Origin: Candidatus Saccharimonadota bacterium
Lineage (GTDB): Bacteria > Patescibacteriota > Saccharimonadia > Saccharimonadales > UBA4665
Direction of reading: 5' to 3'
DNA: 45,300 bases
NCBI GenBank assembly: GCA_029288425.1
Contig: JARIHD010000073.1
Span: forward strand, 1-45,300
Part shown: positions 14,797-21,263 of the stretch, in pieces
Position numbering within the stretch: the stretch's first letter is position 1
How the letters are laid out: each line of letters begins with the position of its first letter
The notes under the pieces: generated by a model
Told to the model about the DNA's origin: nothing
Seen by the model: the letters and a program-made list of their open reading frames with translations, nothing else
Databases searched by the model: none
Translations under genes and position numbers: made by a program

Positions 14797-15029
14797 GCGT
14801 CGATTGGGAATCCCTGTGGCGCAGGGAAGTCATTTCGCTTGGCGGTGAAGATTCAGGCGTGACCCTGACCCTCGCCGTCGATGAAGTCGCAGGCTCATCG
14901 TACTGCGGATGTGGGTTCTTTCAGGCGTGGGTATCGAAGGGCGGCAAGAGGGTTTTTACGAAAGGCAAGTACTCCAAACATCGAGAATGGTGTTGGGAGC
15001 GGTTAAAGAGACCGCAGAGAGGGATGTAA
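14793..15029 (+). CDS. Hypothetical protein, 78 aa
   Basis: ATG overlaps the previous stop (ATGA). Compact sequence with CGCGFFQAWVSKGGKR and a final basic helix CWERLKRPQRGM. No recognised domain. Its last codons carry the first CCGCAGAGAGG leader, and its stop overlaps the next ATG (TAATG). Confidence 0.6.
   Translation: MSVDWESLWRREVISLGGEDSGVTLTLAVDEVAGSSYCGCGFFQAWVSKGGKRVFTKGKYSKHREWCWERLKRPQRGM
15012..15022 (+). repeat. CCGCAGAGAGG leader, copy 1 of 3
   Basis: Exact copies at 15012-15022, 15270-15280 and 15446-15456, each a few bases before a start codon (15029, 15290, 15463) and containing the purine-rich ribosome-binding core AGAGG. Copies 1 and 2 share two more bases on the left, copies 2 and 3 share TT on the right. 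Confidence 0.8.
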
Positions 15030-15259
15030 TGGAATCAAACGAAAGCCAAGGAGTTGCAATGCGCGGTCTGCTGGTTGTTGTCGCGGCGGCGTTTGTGGTC
15101 TTCGGAATGATAGCCGGTGTTCTTCTTCGTGAGGGCGCGATTGTGAAGCAATTACGGCTGAACGGGTACGCCGTGATCGACGGCGAGACGCGCATCGTTG
15201 GACACGTCGAAACGAAGACTTACGCATGGACACCTGATGCGACGAAGGACGGGAAATAA
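15029..15259 (+). CDS. Small membrane protein, 76 aa
   Basis: TAATG overlap with the previous gene. One transmembrane segment (RGLLVVVAAAFVVFGMIAGVLL, about 11-32) followed by a charged soluble tail. Topology is probably N-in or a type II anchor. Unknown function. Confidence 0.68.
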   Translation: MESNESQGVAMRGLLVVVAAAFVVFGMIAGVLLREGAIVKQLRLNGYAVIDGETRIVGHVETKTYAWTPDATKDGK

Positions 15260-15269
15260 CAGCGGGAGA

Positions 15270-15280
15270 CCGCAGAGAGG
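15270..15280 (+). repeat. CCGCAGAGAGG leader, copy 2 of 3
   Basis: Second exact copy; it lies ten bases before ATG 15290, the apparent start of the broken gene. Confidence 0.8.
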
Positions 15281-15289
15281 TTAGAGAGC

Positions 15290-15442
15290 ATGGCCGCTTC
15301 TTTTTCGGCATCAGTGTTGGACTGGCTGTCGTAGCGAAAAGACGGCCTGCGCGTTTTGCGAACATCCGTACGCGGCGCACGTGACGGGGCAGTGCAATTG
15401 GTGTCTCTCGGATAAAACAAAGCATCGTTTCGCGGCAAAGTA
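15290..15442 (+). pseudogene. Frameshifted small zinc-ribbon gene
   Basis: ATG 15290 follows the repeated leader but its frame stops after 14 codons (TAG 15332-15334). A different frame, lacking its own start, continues directly with a convincing zinc ribbon, CAFCEHPYAAHVTGQCNWCL, and ends at TAG 15442. One indel near 15325-15335 would join them into a product of about 50 residues. It may be a true pseudogene, a sequencing error, or a recoded gene; no slippery heptamer is evident. Confidence 0.5.
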
Positions 15443-15445
15443 GAT

Positions 15446-15456
15446 CCGCAGAGAGG
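15446..15456 (+). repeat. CCGCAGAGAGG leader, copy 3 of 3
   Basis: Third exact copy; it is followed by TTGAAT and ATG 15463. Confidence 0.8.
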
Positions 15457-15462
15457 TTGAAT

Positions 15463-15684
15463 ATGGACAAGGAAGAATTGGACAAAAAATGCGAGCAGTT
15501 TTTGGGAATCTTCAACGCCGCGCACTACGTGAACATCCAGTTTCAGGTACGAATCAACGGCGAATTCAAGACCTACGAGGCCGATTGGTTAAAGGACTTG
15601 TTGCGGGAACGTCGCGGACGCCGAAGCGTTGCCGGTGAAGAACCTCTGACGCGCGAAGAACTCAGTTACCGGATGGACCGATGA
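15463..15684 (+). CDS. Hypothetical protein, 73 aa
   Basis: ATG 15463 was chosen over an upstream TTG because AGAGG sits seven bases before it. Charged helical protein (DKEELDKKCEQFLGIFNAAHYV; LKDLLRERRGRRS). Unrecognised. ATGA overlap with the next gene. Confidence 0.62.
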   Translation: MDKEELDKKCEQFLGIFNAAHYVNIQFQVRINGEFKTYEADWLKDLLRERRGRRSVAGEEPLTREELSYRMDR

Positions 15685-16001
15685 AACTCGCCGGCTTCTT
15701 GCTCATCCTCGGACTGATCGGCCTTTACGCGCTGTGGATCTTCGTGCGACCTCACGCAGAGCATTGCGGTAAGTGCAATGCGCTCGAAGTCCTTAACTCT
15801 AAGGGATTCTTTCACTGCGAATCGTGCGGGCACATCTGGTGGTTGGGAAATCGAAACATCGGCATACCGATACGGTACGTGGAACTTCGCGTCATCGACG
15901 GCACGCTTCAAGCGCGTTGCAGTGAGCATGTTGACCCTGTGGCCGATTGTGAAACCTGTGTAAATGCTCAGAAGGATTGGCGAAACGGAGTAGCGTTGTG
16001 A
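15681..16001 (+). CDS. Membrane-anchored zinc-ribbon protein, 106 aa
   Basis: N-terminal transmembrane anchor (AGFLLILGLIGLYALWIFV, about 4-22), then a ribbon CGKCNALEVLNSKGFFHC and CESCGH (about 29-50) and a further pair CSEH and CETC. The combination suggests a membrane-tethered redox or metal protein; function unknown. GTGA overlap with the RuvC-like gene. Confidence 0.65.
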   Translation: MKLAGFLLILGLIGLYALWIFVRPHAEHCGKCNALEVLNSKGFFHCESCGHIWWLGNRNIGIPIRYVELRVIDGTLQARCSEHVDPVADCETCVNAQKDWRNGVAL

Positions 16002-16447
16002 TTCTCGGAATAGACCCCGGACAAAGCGGAGGACTCTGCTTACTCGATTCGGCCGGCGCGATTGTTTGGGTACAGGCGATGCCCGAGACCGAGACCGACT
16101 TACGCGAATTGCTGGAAGAGCATCGCGAGCAGATCAAGCTGGCCGTGCTCGAGAAAGTTCACGGGATGCCAGGAATGAGCGTTGTTGCGGTATCCACGTT
16201 CATGAAGCACTACGGGTTTCTTCGAGGCGTCATGTCGGGGTTGAAGATCCCTTTCGATGAGGTGACGCCACAGGTATGGATGAAGGCCATGAGCATACCC
16301 GCACGCGGGGAGAAGTCCAAGTCACAGCATAAGAATGTGTTGAAGGCTAAGGCCCAGCAGTTGTTTCCAACACAGAAGATCACCTTGGCAACGGCAGACG
16401 CGATATTGATTGCAACTTATGCAACTTATGGGAGGAGACAAGGGTAA
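15998..16447 (+). CDS. RuvC-like Holliday-junction resolvase
   Basis: 149 residues from GTG 15998, in a 4-base overlap. RNase H-fold with ILGIDPGQSGG (Asp6), LEKVH (Glu52) and ATADAILIA (Asp134); this acidic triad matches phage RuvC/crossover-junction nucleases. A fourth acidic residue is not certain. It should resolve branched DNA from recombination and replication before packaging, working with ERF, exonuclease-like and Ref-like products. Confidence 0.85.
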   Translation: MILGIDPGQSGGLCLLDSAGAIVWVQAMPETETDLRELLEEHREQIKLAVLEKVHGMPGMSVVAVSTFMKHYGFLRGVMSGLKIPFDEVTPQVWMKAMSIPARGEKSKSQHKNVLKAKAQQLFPTQKITLATADAILIATYATYGRRQG

Positions 16448-16710
16448 TGGGCTCATCGACAACTTCATGGTGTGACCTTTGCAAGAAAAGCGACGACCCC
16501 GCGCTGTTCCGTGTCCAATGGTGGTGTACCGAAATGCAGCATCTTCACTACGAGCAGCCTGCGGAGGTGTGTCAGCCTTGTTTGAACAAGATGCTTGCAT
16601 ATCTGGGCAAACCGCCGGCAGAGAAAACAGAGTCGCTTAAGCGCACATTTTTCTGGAGCCACTGGGTAGAAAAGCTAGGGCTTAAAGGAGACGTCGCGGA
16701 TGAATCCTAA
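16447..16710 (+). CDS. Hypothetical zinc-binding protein, 87 aa
   Basis: ATG overlaps the upstream TAA. Cysteine pairs CDLC (about 9-12) and CQPC (about 43-46) with CTEMQHLH between, a likely zinc ribbon. Basic C-terminus. Overlaps the next gene by 11 bases. Confidence 0.62.
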   Translation: MGSSTTSWCDLCKKSDDPALFRVQWWCTEMQHLHYEQPAEVCQPCLNKMLAYLGKPPAEKTESLKRTFFWSHWVEKLGLKGDVADES

Positions 16711-17134
16711 TCCTCTCACTCCTCAACCCCTGTATTGCACAAAGCATCCTGAGTGGCCCGCTCTGGCGTCAGACGGTGATCGGCTGATGTGCGGCACTTG
16801 CCTTGAAGAGTCGCGACGTGCGGTTCCGCAACAGCAACAACCCTTATCTCCGGAGAGACGAAGGAAGATCGAGAAGAAGTTCGGCTTTTGGGACTGCGCC
16901 TGTACCGATGAGAGAGACGCCGAGAAGTGCCTGCGCTGCCAATTCCGCGAACTCTTCGACGACTCAGAATACTGGCGTCTCGCTGTGAAGAACAGCGCCG
17001 CCTCACCAATACTCGACATCGGGCGATGTCAGTGGTGCATGGCCTCACCCGAAGCGCGTCACGTCGAGCCGTGTTTTCAAACCTTCGAGATAACACACAA
17101 ACCCGACTGTCCTTGGAAGTTGGCTCAGCTATGA
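16700..17134 (+). CDS. Hypothetical multi-CxxC protein, 144 aa
   Basis: ATG preceded by AAAGGAGACGTCGCGG. Zinc-type pairs CTKH/CGTC (about 13-34), CACTDERDAEKCLRC (about 70-85) and CQWC (about 111-114). A Q-rich linker (PQQQQPLSPERRRK) divides the first ribbon from the rest. Function unknown. ATGA overlap with the next gene. Confidence 0.62.
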   Translation: MNPNPLTPQPLYCTKHPEWPALASDGDRLMCGTCLEESRRAVPQQQQPLSPERRRKIEKKFGFWDCACTDERDAEKCLRCQFRELFDDSEYWRLAVKNSAASPILDIGRCQWCMASPEARHVEPCFQTFEITHKPDCPWKLAQL

Positions 17135-17487
17135 AGCATTCAGGGCCGTGCAGTGATACCTGTCCATGCGATAAGAGCGGGACGTGCGGATGTGGTGCAG
17201 CGCTCTACACTCCCGGAAAAGGCTGGCACGCTTGCGCTACGCCGTGGAGCCCTGAGCATGGGTTTTTGAAACTCCCGCAGGCTGTGCCATCGTTTTGCAT
17301 TGTCGACATTCCAGCAATGGAGAAGCTGGCGCGCGAGGCCTACGGCATCCTCTCGCAATTCCGCGGCATTGAAGCGAAGGGCTATCTCACCGTCCATTGC
17401 GGCGTCCCGGCGCTGCAAGCGATTGAACCGTGGTTGGAACGCTATCGCAAAGCATCTAACTTCATCAACCAACGGAATATGGAGTGA
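17131..17487 (+). CDS. Hypothetical protein with N-terminal Cys cluster, 118 aa
   Basis: ATGA overlap. The N-terminus holds CSDTCPCDKSGTCGCG (about 6-21), a dense metal-binding knot, followed by a helical domain with no recognised match. GTGA overlap with the LexA-like gene, implying the same transcript. Confidence 0.62.
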   Translation: MKHSGPCSDTCPCDKSGTCGCGAALYTPGKGWHACATPWSPEHGFLKLPQAVPSFCIVDIPAMEKLAREAYGILSQFRGIEAKGYLTVHCGVPALQAIEPWLERYRKASNFINQRNME

Positions 17488-17705
17488 CGACACTTACCTC
17501 TCGTCAACGTCAAATCCTGGACTTCATGCGCGAGCACGCCACGATTCGCTATCCTTCGCGCCGGGAAATCGCCAGGGCTCTCGGACTTTCCCCCACCACC
17601 GTCCAACAGCATCTCGATGCTCTCAAGCAAAAACACGCGATCCCCGATACCGCACAACTGGACGGTATTGCAGAAGAATCGAATCCAGAGTACAAGCAGG
17701 ATTAG
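17484..17705 (+). CDS. LexA-type winged-helix protein without protease domain
   Basis: 73 residues. Residues 2-50 (LTSRQRQILDFMREH, SRREIARALGLSPTTVQQHL, DALKQKHAI) match the LexA N-terminal winged helix, but the protein ends where LexA would begin its S24 autoprotease, so it cannot self-cleave. It could compete with host LexA at SOS boxes or regulate phage genes constitutively. Confidence 0.7.
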   Translation: MTTLTSRQRQILDFMREHATIRYPSRREIARALGLSPTTVQQHLDALKQKHAIPDTAQLDGIAEESNPEYKQD

Positions 17706-17822
17706 CGTTATGGGATTTTTTGAAACGTGCTACTTGGCGCATCCCTCGCGCGTCCAAATGTGAGGTTTTAAGCATGTTCCCTCATGCGTAAACCGTCCCG
17801 CTCGACACGATCTTAATTCTTG

Positions 17823-18443
17823 ATGACCGTAGACACTGCGATCGCTTCCATTACCGACGAAACGCTCCGTGATGTTGAAATCCTCGCCACCAGGAACCCT
17901 CGCGGAGAAGTCGGAAACGCCATCAAGCGATTACGCGAAAACGCCAAATTGACGCAGGCTCAGGTCGCCCACCGTTTCCGACGTCGCGGCAGCGCTGTCG
18001 CCAACTGGGAAACCGGCGAACACCAGCCCCCTCGCGGCATGACCGCCGGCTTACTTGAACTCTTCGGCATTCCCAAAGAAATCGTCCAGCAATTCCTCAG
18101 TCTTGAAATTGACCTCGATCTGGACGCTACCGCTTACGCCAAAGGCGATGCCGTTGAACTCGAAAGCGCCTGGTTCAATAAGACTCGCGGAAAAGTTCTT
18201 CAAAGCATCTACGTTAGAGCCTGCGAGGGATCCGACCAAGCCGCCAAACTTTACAAAGAATGGATGGATCAAAACGAACGCCTGGTAGCCGGACGTGAAA
18301 GTAAGCCGCGCAGCGTGGGCGCCACCGAGTCTGCAACCTGGACAAAGCGAGCGCTGAAGGCCGGCGAGACACCACAAGATGTAGTAATCGAGGGTGAAGT
18401 CGCCTCGCTAGACACTCCATCGGCACCTTCAGAGGAGAAATAA
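17823..18443 (+). CDS. HTH protein resembling a terminase small subunit
   Basis: 206 residues from ATG 17823. Residues about 30-80 form an XRE-like HTH (LRENAKLTQAQVAHRFRRRGSAVANWETG). The later region (SIYVRACEGSDQAAKLYKEWM, about 141-161) resembles terminase small subunits in which a helical oligomerisation domain follows the HTH. No Shine-Dalgarno sequence is visible. The large subunit is about 5 kb downstream, farther than usual, so the alternative of a plain XRE regulator remains. Confidence 0.55.
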   Translation: MTVDTAIASITDETLRDVEILATRNPRGEVGNAIKRLRENAKLTQAQVAHRFRRRGSAVANWETGEHQPPRGMTAGLLELFGIPKEIVQQFLSLEIDLDLDATAYAKGDAVELESAWFNKTRGKVLQSIYVRACEGSDQAAKLYKEWMDQNERLVAGRESKPRSVGATESATWTKRALKAGETPQDVVIEGEVASLDTPSAPSEEK

Positions 18444-18563
18444 ATGCGGGTGAATATGTGGCGTTATCTCTACAACTCGCTGAATATGCTTGGTTACCCG
18501 GCGAACAAGTCAGGCGGACATAATAGCGCTTATGCGACACAGGATGGAACGCAACGTGTGTAG
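18444..18563 (+). CDS. Microprotein, 39 aa
   Basis: ATG immediately follows the upstream TAA and has AGAGGAG upstream. Aromatic N-terminal half (MRVNMWRYLYNSLNML) and polar tail. Unknown; a good ribosome-binding site is the main support. Confidence 0.5.
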   Translation: MRVNMWRYLYNSLNMLGYPANKSGGHNSAYATQDGTQRV

Positions 18564-18678
18564 GCTGGCGGCGGGTGCCGGGTACCCGGATGGCCCCTTG
18601 ACGGCGGGGCGTCGAGATATTCGCACGGCAGCGCATGCCGATTCCAAAAACGAGTTGAAGTTCGGCGGTGTGCGGTGA
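18532..18678 (+). CDS. Microprotein, 48 aa
   Basis: ATG 18532 lies inside the preceding gene in another frame (32-bp overlap). Basic product ending KFGGVR. Its stop overlaps the next GTG (GTGA), which supports translation. Weak ribosome-binding site; start uncertain. Confidence 0.42.
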   Translation: MRHRMERNVCRLAAGAGYPDGPLTAGRRDIRTAAHADSKNELKFGGVR

Positions 18679-18845
18679 GTTTCTTCGAGGCGCATCCGTT
18701 GATGGGGACGGTGGGGGCGCTGGTGGTGATGCTCGGGTTGAAATTGTTGTGTGAGCCGCATCCATCAGAAGGGTCGATCAGTCGAGCGGAGGCGGAAGAG
18801 ATCCGGGAGTGGGAAAGGGATCATCCGCCGGGAGGGTTGATTTGA
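18675..18845 (+). CDS. Small membrane protein, 56 aa
   Basis: GTG in a 4-base overlap. One transmembrane segment (LMGTVGALVVMLGLKLL, about 9-25) and an acidic cytoplasmic or periplasmic tail (ISRAEAEEIREWERDH). Overlaps the next TTG start. Unknown function. Confidence 0.58.
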   Translation: MSFFEAHPLMGTVGALVVMLGLKLLCEPHPSEGSISRAEAEEIREWERDHPPGGLI

Positions 18846-19144
18846 ACCGACGATCATTCGTAGGTTTTCTGGGCACGTTGCCGTTTTTCGGGAAAGTGGA
18901 GCCCGCGGCGGCGTCGCTTCCGAAGACCGTACCGACTAAACTGACGGCTCACGCCCGCATCATTCCCAACGAAATCACGCTGCGGCACGCGATGACGATG
19001 ACGACGTGTGGTGTGTCGTTCGCGTGGTTGCATCTCGAGCCTGTGCGGCGGTACCCGCGCTACATTCGGTGTGAATACTGCAAGACGACAACAGAGCAGA
19101 GCGGCAAGAACTGCCGGAACTGCGGGGCTCCGGTCGAATGCTGA
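18842..19144 (+). CDS. Twin-arginine-signal-like zinc-ribbon protein, 100 aa
   Basis: TTG 18842 is preferred because GGGAGG lies six bases upstream and it overlaps the previous stop. The N-terminus MNRRSFVGFLGTLPFFG looks like a Tat signal (RRSF followed by a hydrophobic stretch) with a possible cleavage after AAA. The C-terminus has CEYC and CRNCG, a zinc ribbon. Exported metal protein or, if the signal is fortuitous, a cytosolic ribbon protein. Confidence 0.55.
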   Translation: MNRRSFVGFLGTLPFFGKVEPAAASLPKTVPTKLTAHARIIPNEITLRHAMTMTTCGVSFAWLHLEPVRRYPRYIRCEYCKTTTEQSGKNCRNCGAPVEC

Positions 19145-19356
19145 CCATCCAGATTATCACGCCGCAATTCGTAAAGACCATTACCGTTGCGGAAGTCCCC
19201 GACGAGCAGATCACCTACCGCCCGTGCGCGTACTGCGAAGACAAGCTAGTCCGCGCTCCCCGAAAGACGTGTTCCGACAACTGCCGTAAGCTTGCCTCGT
19301 ATCACGGCATAGATTTAGACGCCGAGTGTCTAGCCATCCAGTTGCGCGTCTCCTGA
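19138..19356 (+). CDS. Zinc-binding protein, 72 aa
   Basis: ATG overlaps the previous gene by seven bases. Beta-rich N-terminus, then CAYCEDKLVRAPRKTCSDNCRKL (about 30-52), a treble-clef-type ribbon common in small phage proteins. Last gene before the terminator, so end of the replication-region transcript. Confidence 0.62.
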   Translation: MLTIQIITPQFVKTITVAEVPDEQITYRPCAYCEDKLVRAPRKTCSDNCRKLASYHGIDLDAECLAIQLRVS

Positions 19357-19421
19357 AAATCCCGCATAACCATCGTGTGATTTAGCCTTTCGAGTTTGGT
19401 TCACTCTTTCTCTCAGGACAT

Positions 19422-19460
19422 AGGGCTGTCTCTGGCGCGCCAGCTAGAGATGGCCCTTTT
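19422..19460 (+). terminator. Intrinsic terminator between replication and virion modules
   Basis: A 12-bp stem (AGGGCTGTCTCT at 19422-19433 pairing with AGAGATGGCCCT at 19446-19457, two G-U pairs) with a 12-base GC-rich loop is followed by TTTT CC TTTT. It ends the rightward early/middle transcript ahead of the virion genes. Confidence 0.85.
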
Positions 19461-19475
19461 CCTTTTGGAGTACAC

Positions 19476-19610
19476 ATGTTGATTCCGTCCCTCACGTCTG
19501 ACGAGCACATTTCACTGCTTGAGCTTTCCGAGATTGAAGAGTTGGAGAAGAAGACCGCGCCGACTGGCGGTGGTGAGACCGTTCTTCCCCTGCGAAAGAA
19601 GGCTCAGTGA
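19476..19610 (+). CDS. Microprotein, 44 aa
   Basis: ATG with TTGGAG upstream, first gene after the terminator. Acidic helix (LLELSEIEELEKK) and a Gly/Pro tail. GTGA overlap with the next gene. Many podoviruses carry such short acidic proteins here; function unknown. Confidence 0.6.
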   Translation: MLIPSLTSDEHISLLELSEIEELEKKTAPTGGGETVLPLRKKAQ

Positions 19611-19765
19611 GCCGAGAACTCACGCCGGACCAGATTGCCGCCGCTCGTGGAAACCTCGCGCTCCAACTCCTGGGATTGCGCGACGTCGAGATTGAAGCCC
19701 TGAAGGGTGAGATTGCCGGGCTGAAACGCCTCCTCGCTGAACTCGAGGCCAAAAAGGAGTCCTGA
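19607..19765 (+). CDS. Coiled-coil microprotein, 52 aa
   Basis: GTG in a 4-base overlap. Almost wholly helical with heptads (LRDVEIEALKGEIAGLKRLL). The stop overlaps the ATG of the fibre-like gene (TGATG). May be a small structural or chaperone coiled coil for that protein (inference). Confidence 0.62.
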   Translation: MSRELTPDQIAAARGNLALQLLGLRDVEIEALKGEIAGLKRLLAELEAKKES

Positions 19766-20991
19766 TGGCGACCGAACGCGATACCCGTATTCCGCATGAC
19801 CTGTCCGGGGGATCACTCGGCAATACCGACCCGAAATGGATCATCGACCAGTATGGTAACGCGCGGTTTGACGGGTCGGTTCGTATCGAAGGGGACCTGA
19901 CCTGCGACGACATCACCATCGACGACATCACGATTGATTCATTGACGTGCGTGACGTTGACAGTGACGGGAAACGCAACGGTCGGCGGGACGCTGGGAGT
20001 GACGGGAGCAATCACGGGATCTTCGACGATTCAAGGGACCGTCGTTACCGGCACTACGAGCGTGGTGGCTCCGCTCGGGGCGTTTGGGACGACACCGGCG
20101 ACGACTGGCACGATCCGCATTCCGAATAATGCTGGCATCTTCGGGCGCAATGCCGCAAATGATGACGACGCGACGTTGCTGTCGTGGACCACTTCAAATG
20201 TAATCCAGCTCGGCGCGTCTTCGGTGAATGCCGGTGTCGACATTGAGGCCACGACAGCGAGCAGCATCGTCTTGAACAACGCCGGATCTGACGTTGACGT
20301 CCGCGTCGAATCCGACACCAACGCCAACCACTTCGTCTCGGATGCGGGCATTTTTTCTGGTGTTGGCGGGTTTGGATTCGGCTCAACTAACGCTGGTAAT
20401 AACGCGTACCTTTCAGTCGATTCTCCCGCTCTTTCGATCCCGACAAATCAGCCATTTGCGCGTACATGGCTGTTCTCCTCAAATGCGGTCACGGTCCCAT
20501 CAGGCACGGCAGCTACTTTTGCAACCCTCGCTATTCGAGAGCCGAACATCACGGCGACCGGAACCGTCAGCGATGCCTATACAGTTTACATTAACGACGC
20601 TCCCACCGAAGGAACCCGCAACGGTGCGCTGTGGGTGGCGTCGGGTGCGGCAAGATTCGACGGGCGCGTGGCAGAAGCCAACGGGGCTGATGTCGCTTCG
20701 GCCAATACCCTGACTCTCGGCAACGACGGCAACACGTTCAACATTACCGGAAACACGCAAATCAATCTGATTACCACGACCGGGTGGGCGGTGGGCAACT
20801 GGGTCACGCTCTGCTTTAAGGGCGGTCCCATCACGGTTGCGAACAATCAAGCGCCTGGAGCGACAACCGCGGCCATTGTCATGGGCAGCAATGGAAGCTA
20901 CGTCGCTGATACGAATTATGTCGCTACATTCGTGCTCACCTCCAACGGTGCTTCACCCGTGTGGCGTTTCGCTGGAGGAACACGGGGATGA
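19765..20991 (+). CDS. Tail-fibre or spike-like structural protein
   Basis: 408 residues. The start resembles virion-associating N-termini (DPKWIIDQYGNARFDGSV); residues about 40-110 are short beta repeats (DDITIDDITIDSLTCVTLTV, GNATVGGTLGVTGAI), typical of beta-helical fibres. A central domain and a C-terminal GNDGNTFNITGNT/ITVANNQ region follow, the kind used for trimer capping and receptor contact. Position before terminase is unusual but occurs in podoviruses. Confidence 0.7.
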   Translation: MATERDTRIPHDLSGGSLGNTDPKWIIDQYGNARFDGSVRIEGDLTCDDITIDDITIDSLTCVTLTVTGNATVGGTLGVTGAITGSSTIQGTVVTGTTSVVAPLGAFGTTPATTGTIRIPNNAGIFGRNAANDDDATLLSWTTSNVIQLGASSVNAGVDIEATTASSIVLNNAGSDVDVRVESDTNANHFVSDAGIFSGVGGFGFGSTNAGNNAYLSVDSPALSIPTNQPFARTWLFSSNAVTVPSGTAATFATLAIREPNITATGTVSDAYTVYINDAPTEGTRNGALWVASGAARFDGRVAEANGADVASANTLTLGNDGNTFNITGNTQINLITTTGWAVGNWVTLCFKGGPITVANNQAPGATTAAIVMGSNGSYVADTNYVATFVLTSNGASPVWRFAGGTRG

Positions 20992-21263
20992 CCTACACCC
21001 AGATTTACGCACTTCGGAATAACAGCAATTTGATCGACCGAACCGCGGTTGCCGTGGCTCATGCCGCTCTTTACTGTCTGGGACAGAACCAACGGGAAGC
21101 GGCAGCAAAACGGGCGATTGAAGATCCCCGCGCCGAAGCCAACCGGGGCTTCATGTGGGCGATTGCGGACAACGGCGACGTTCAAACTCAAGGTGAAAAC
21201 GTCGCGGATTCGGTAATCCAGTTCGTCGTGGATACCTACTATCCGGAGTTTTGGCCGACCTAA
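20988..21263 (+). CDS. Hypothetical protein, 91 aa
   Basis: ATGA overlap with the fibre-like gene. Helical sequence with IYALRNNSNLIDRTAVAVAHAALYC and EAAAKRAIEDP; no signal or zinc motif. Possibly a small virion protein. The stop overlaps the glycosyltransferase start (TAATG). Confidence 0.65.
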   Translation: MTYTQIYALRNNSNLIDRTAVAVAHAALYCLGQNQREAAAKRAIEDPRAEANRGFMWAIADNGDVQTQGENVADSVIQFVVDTYYPEFWPT

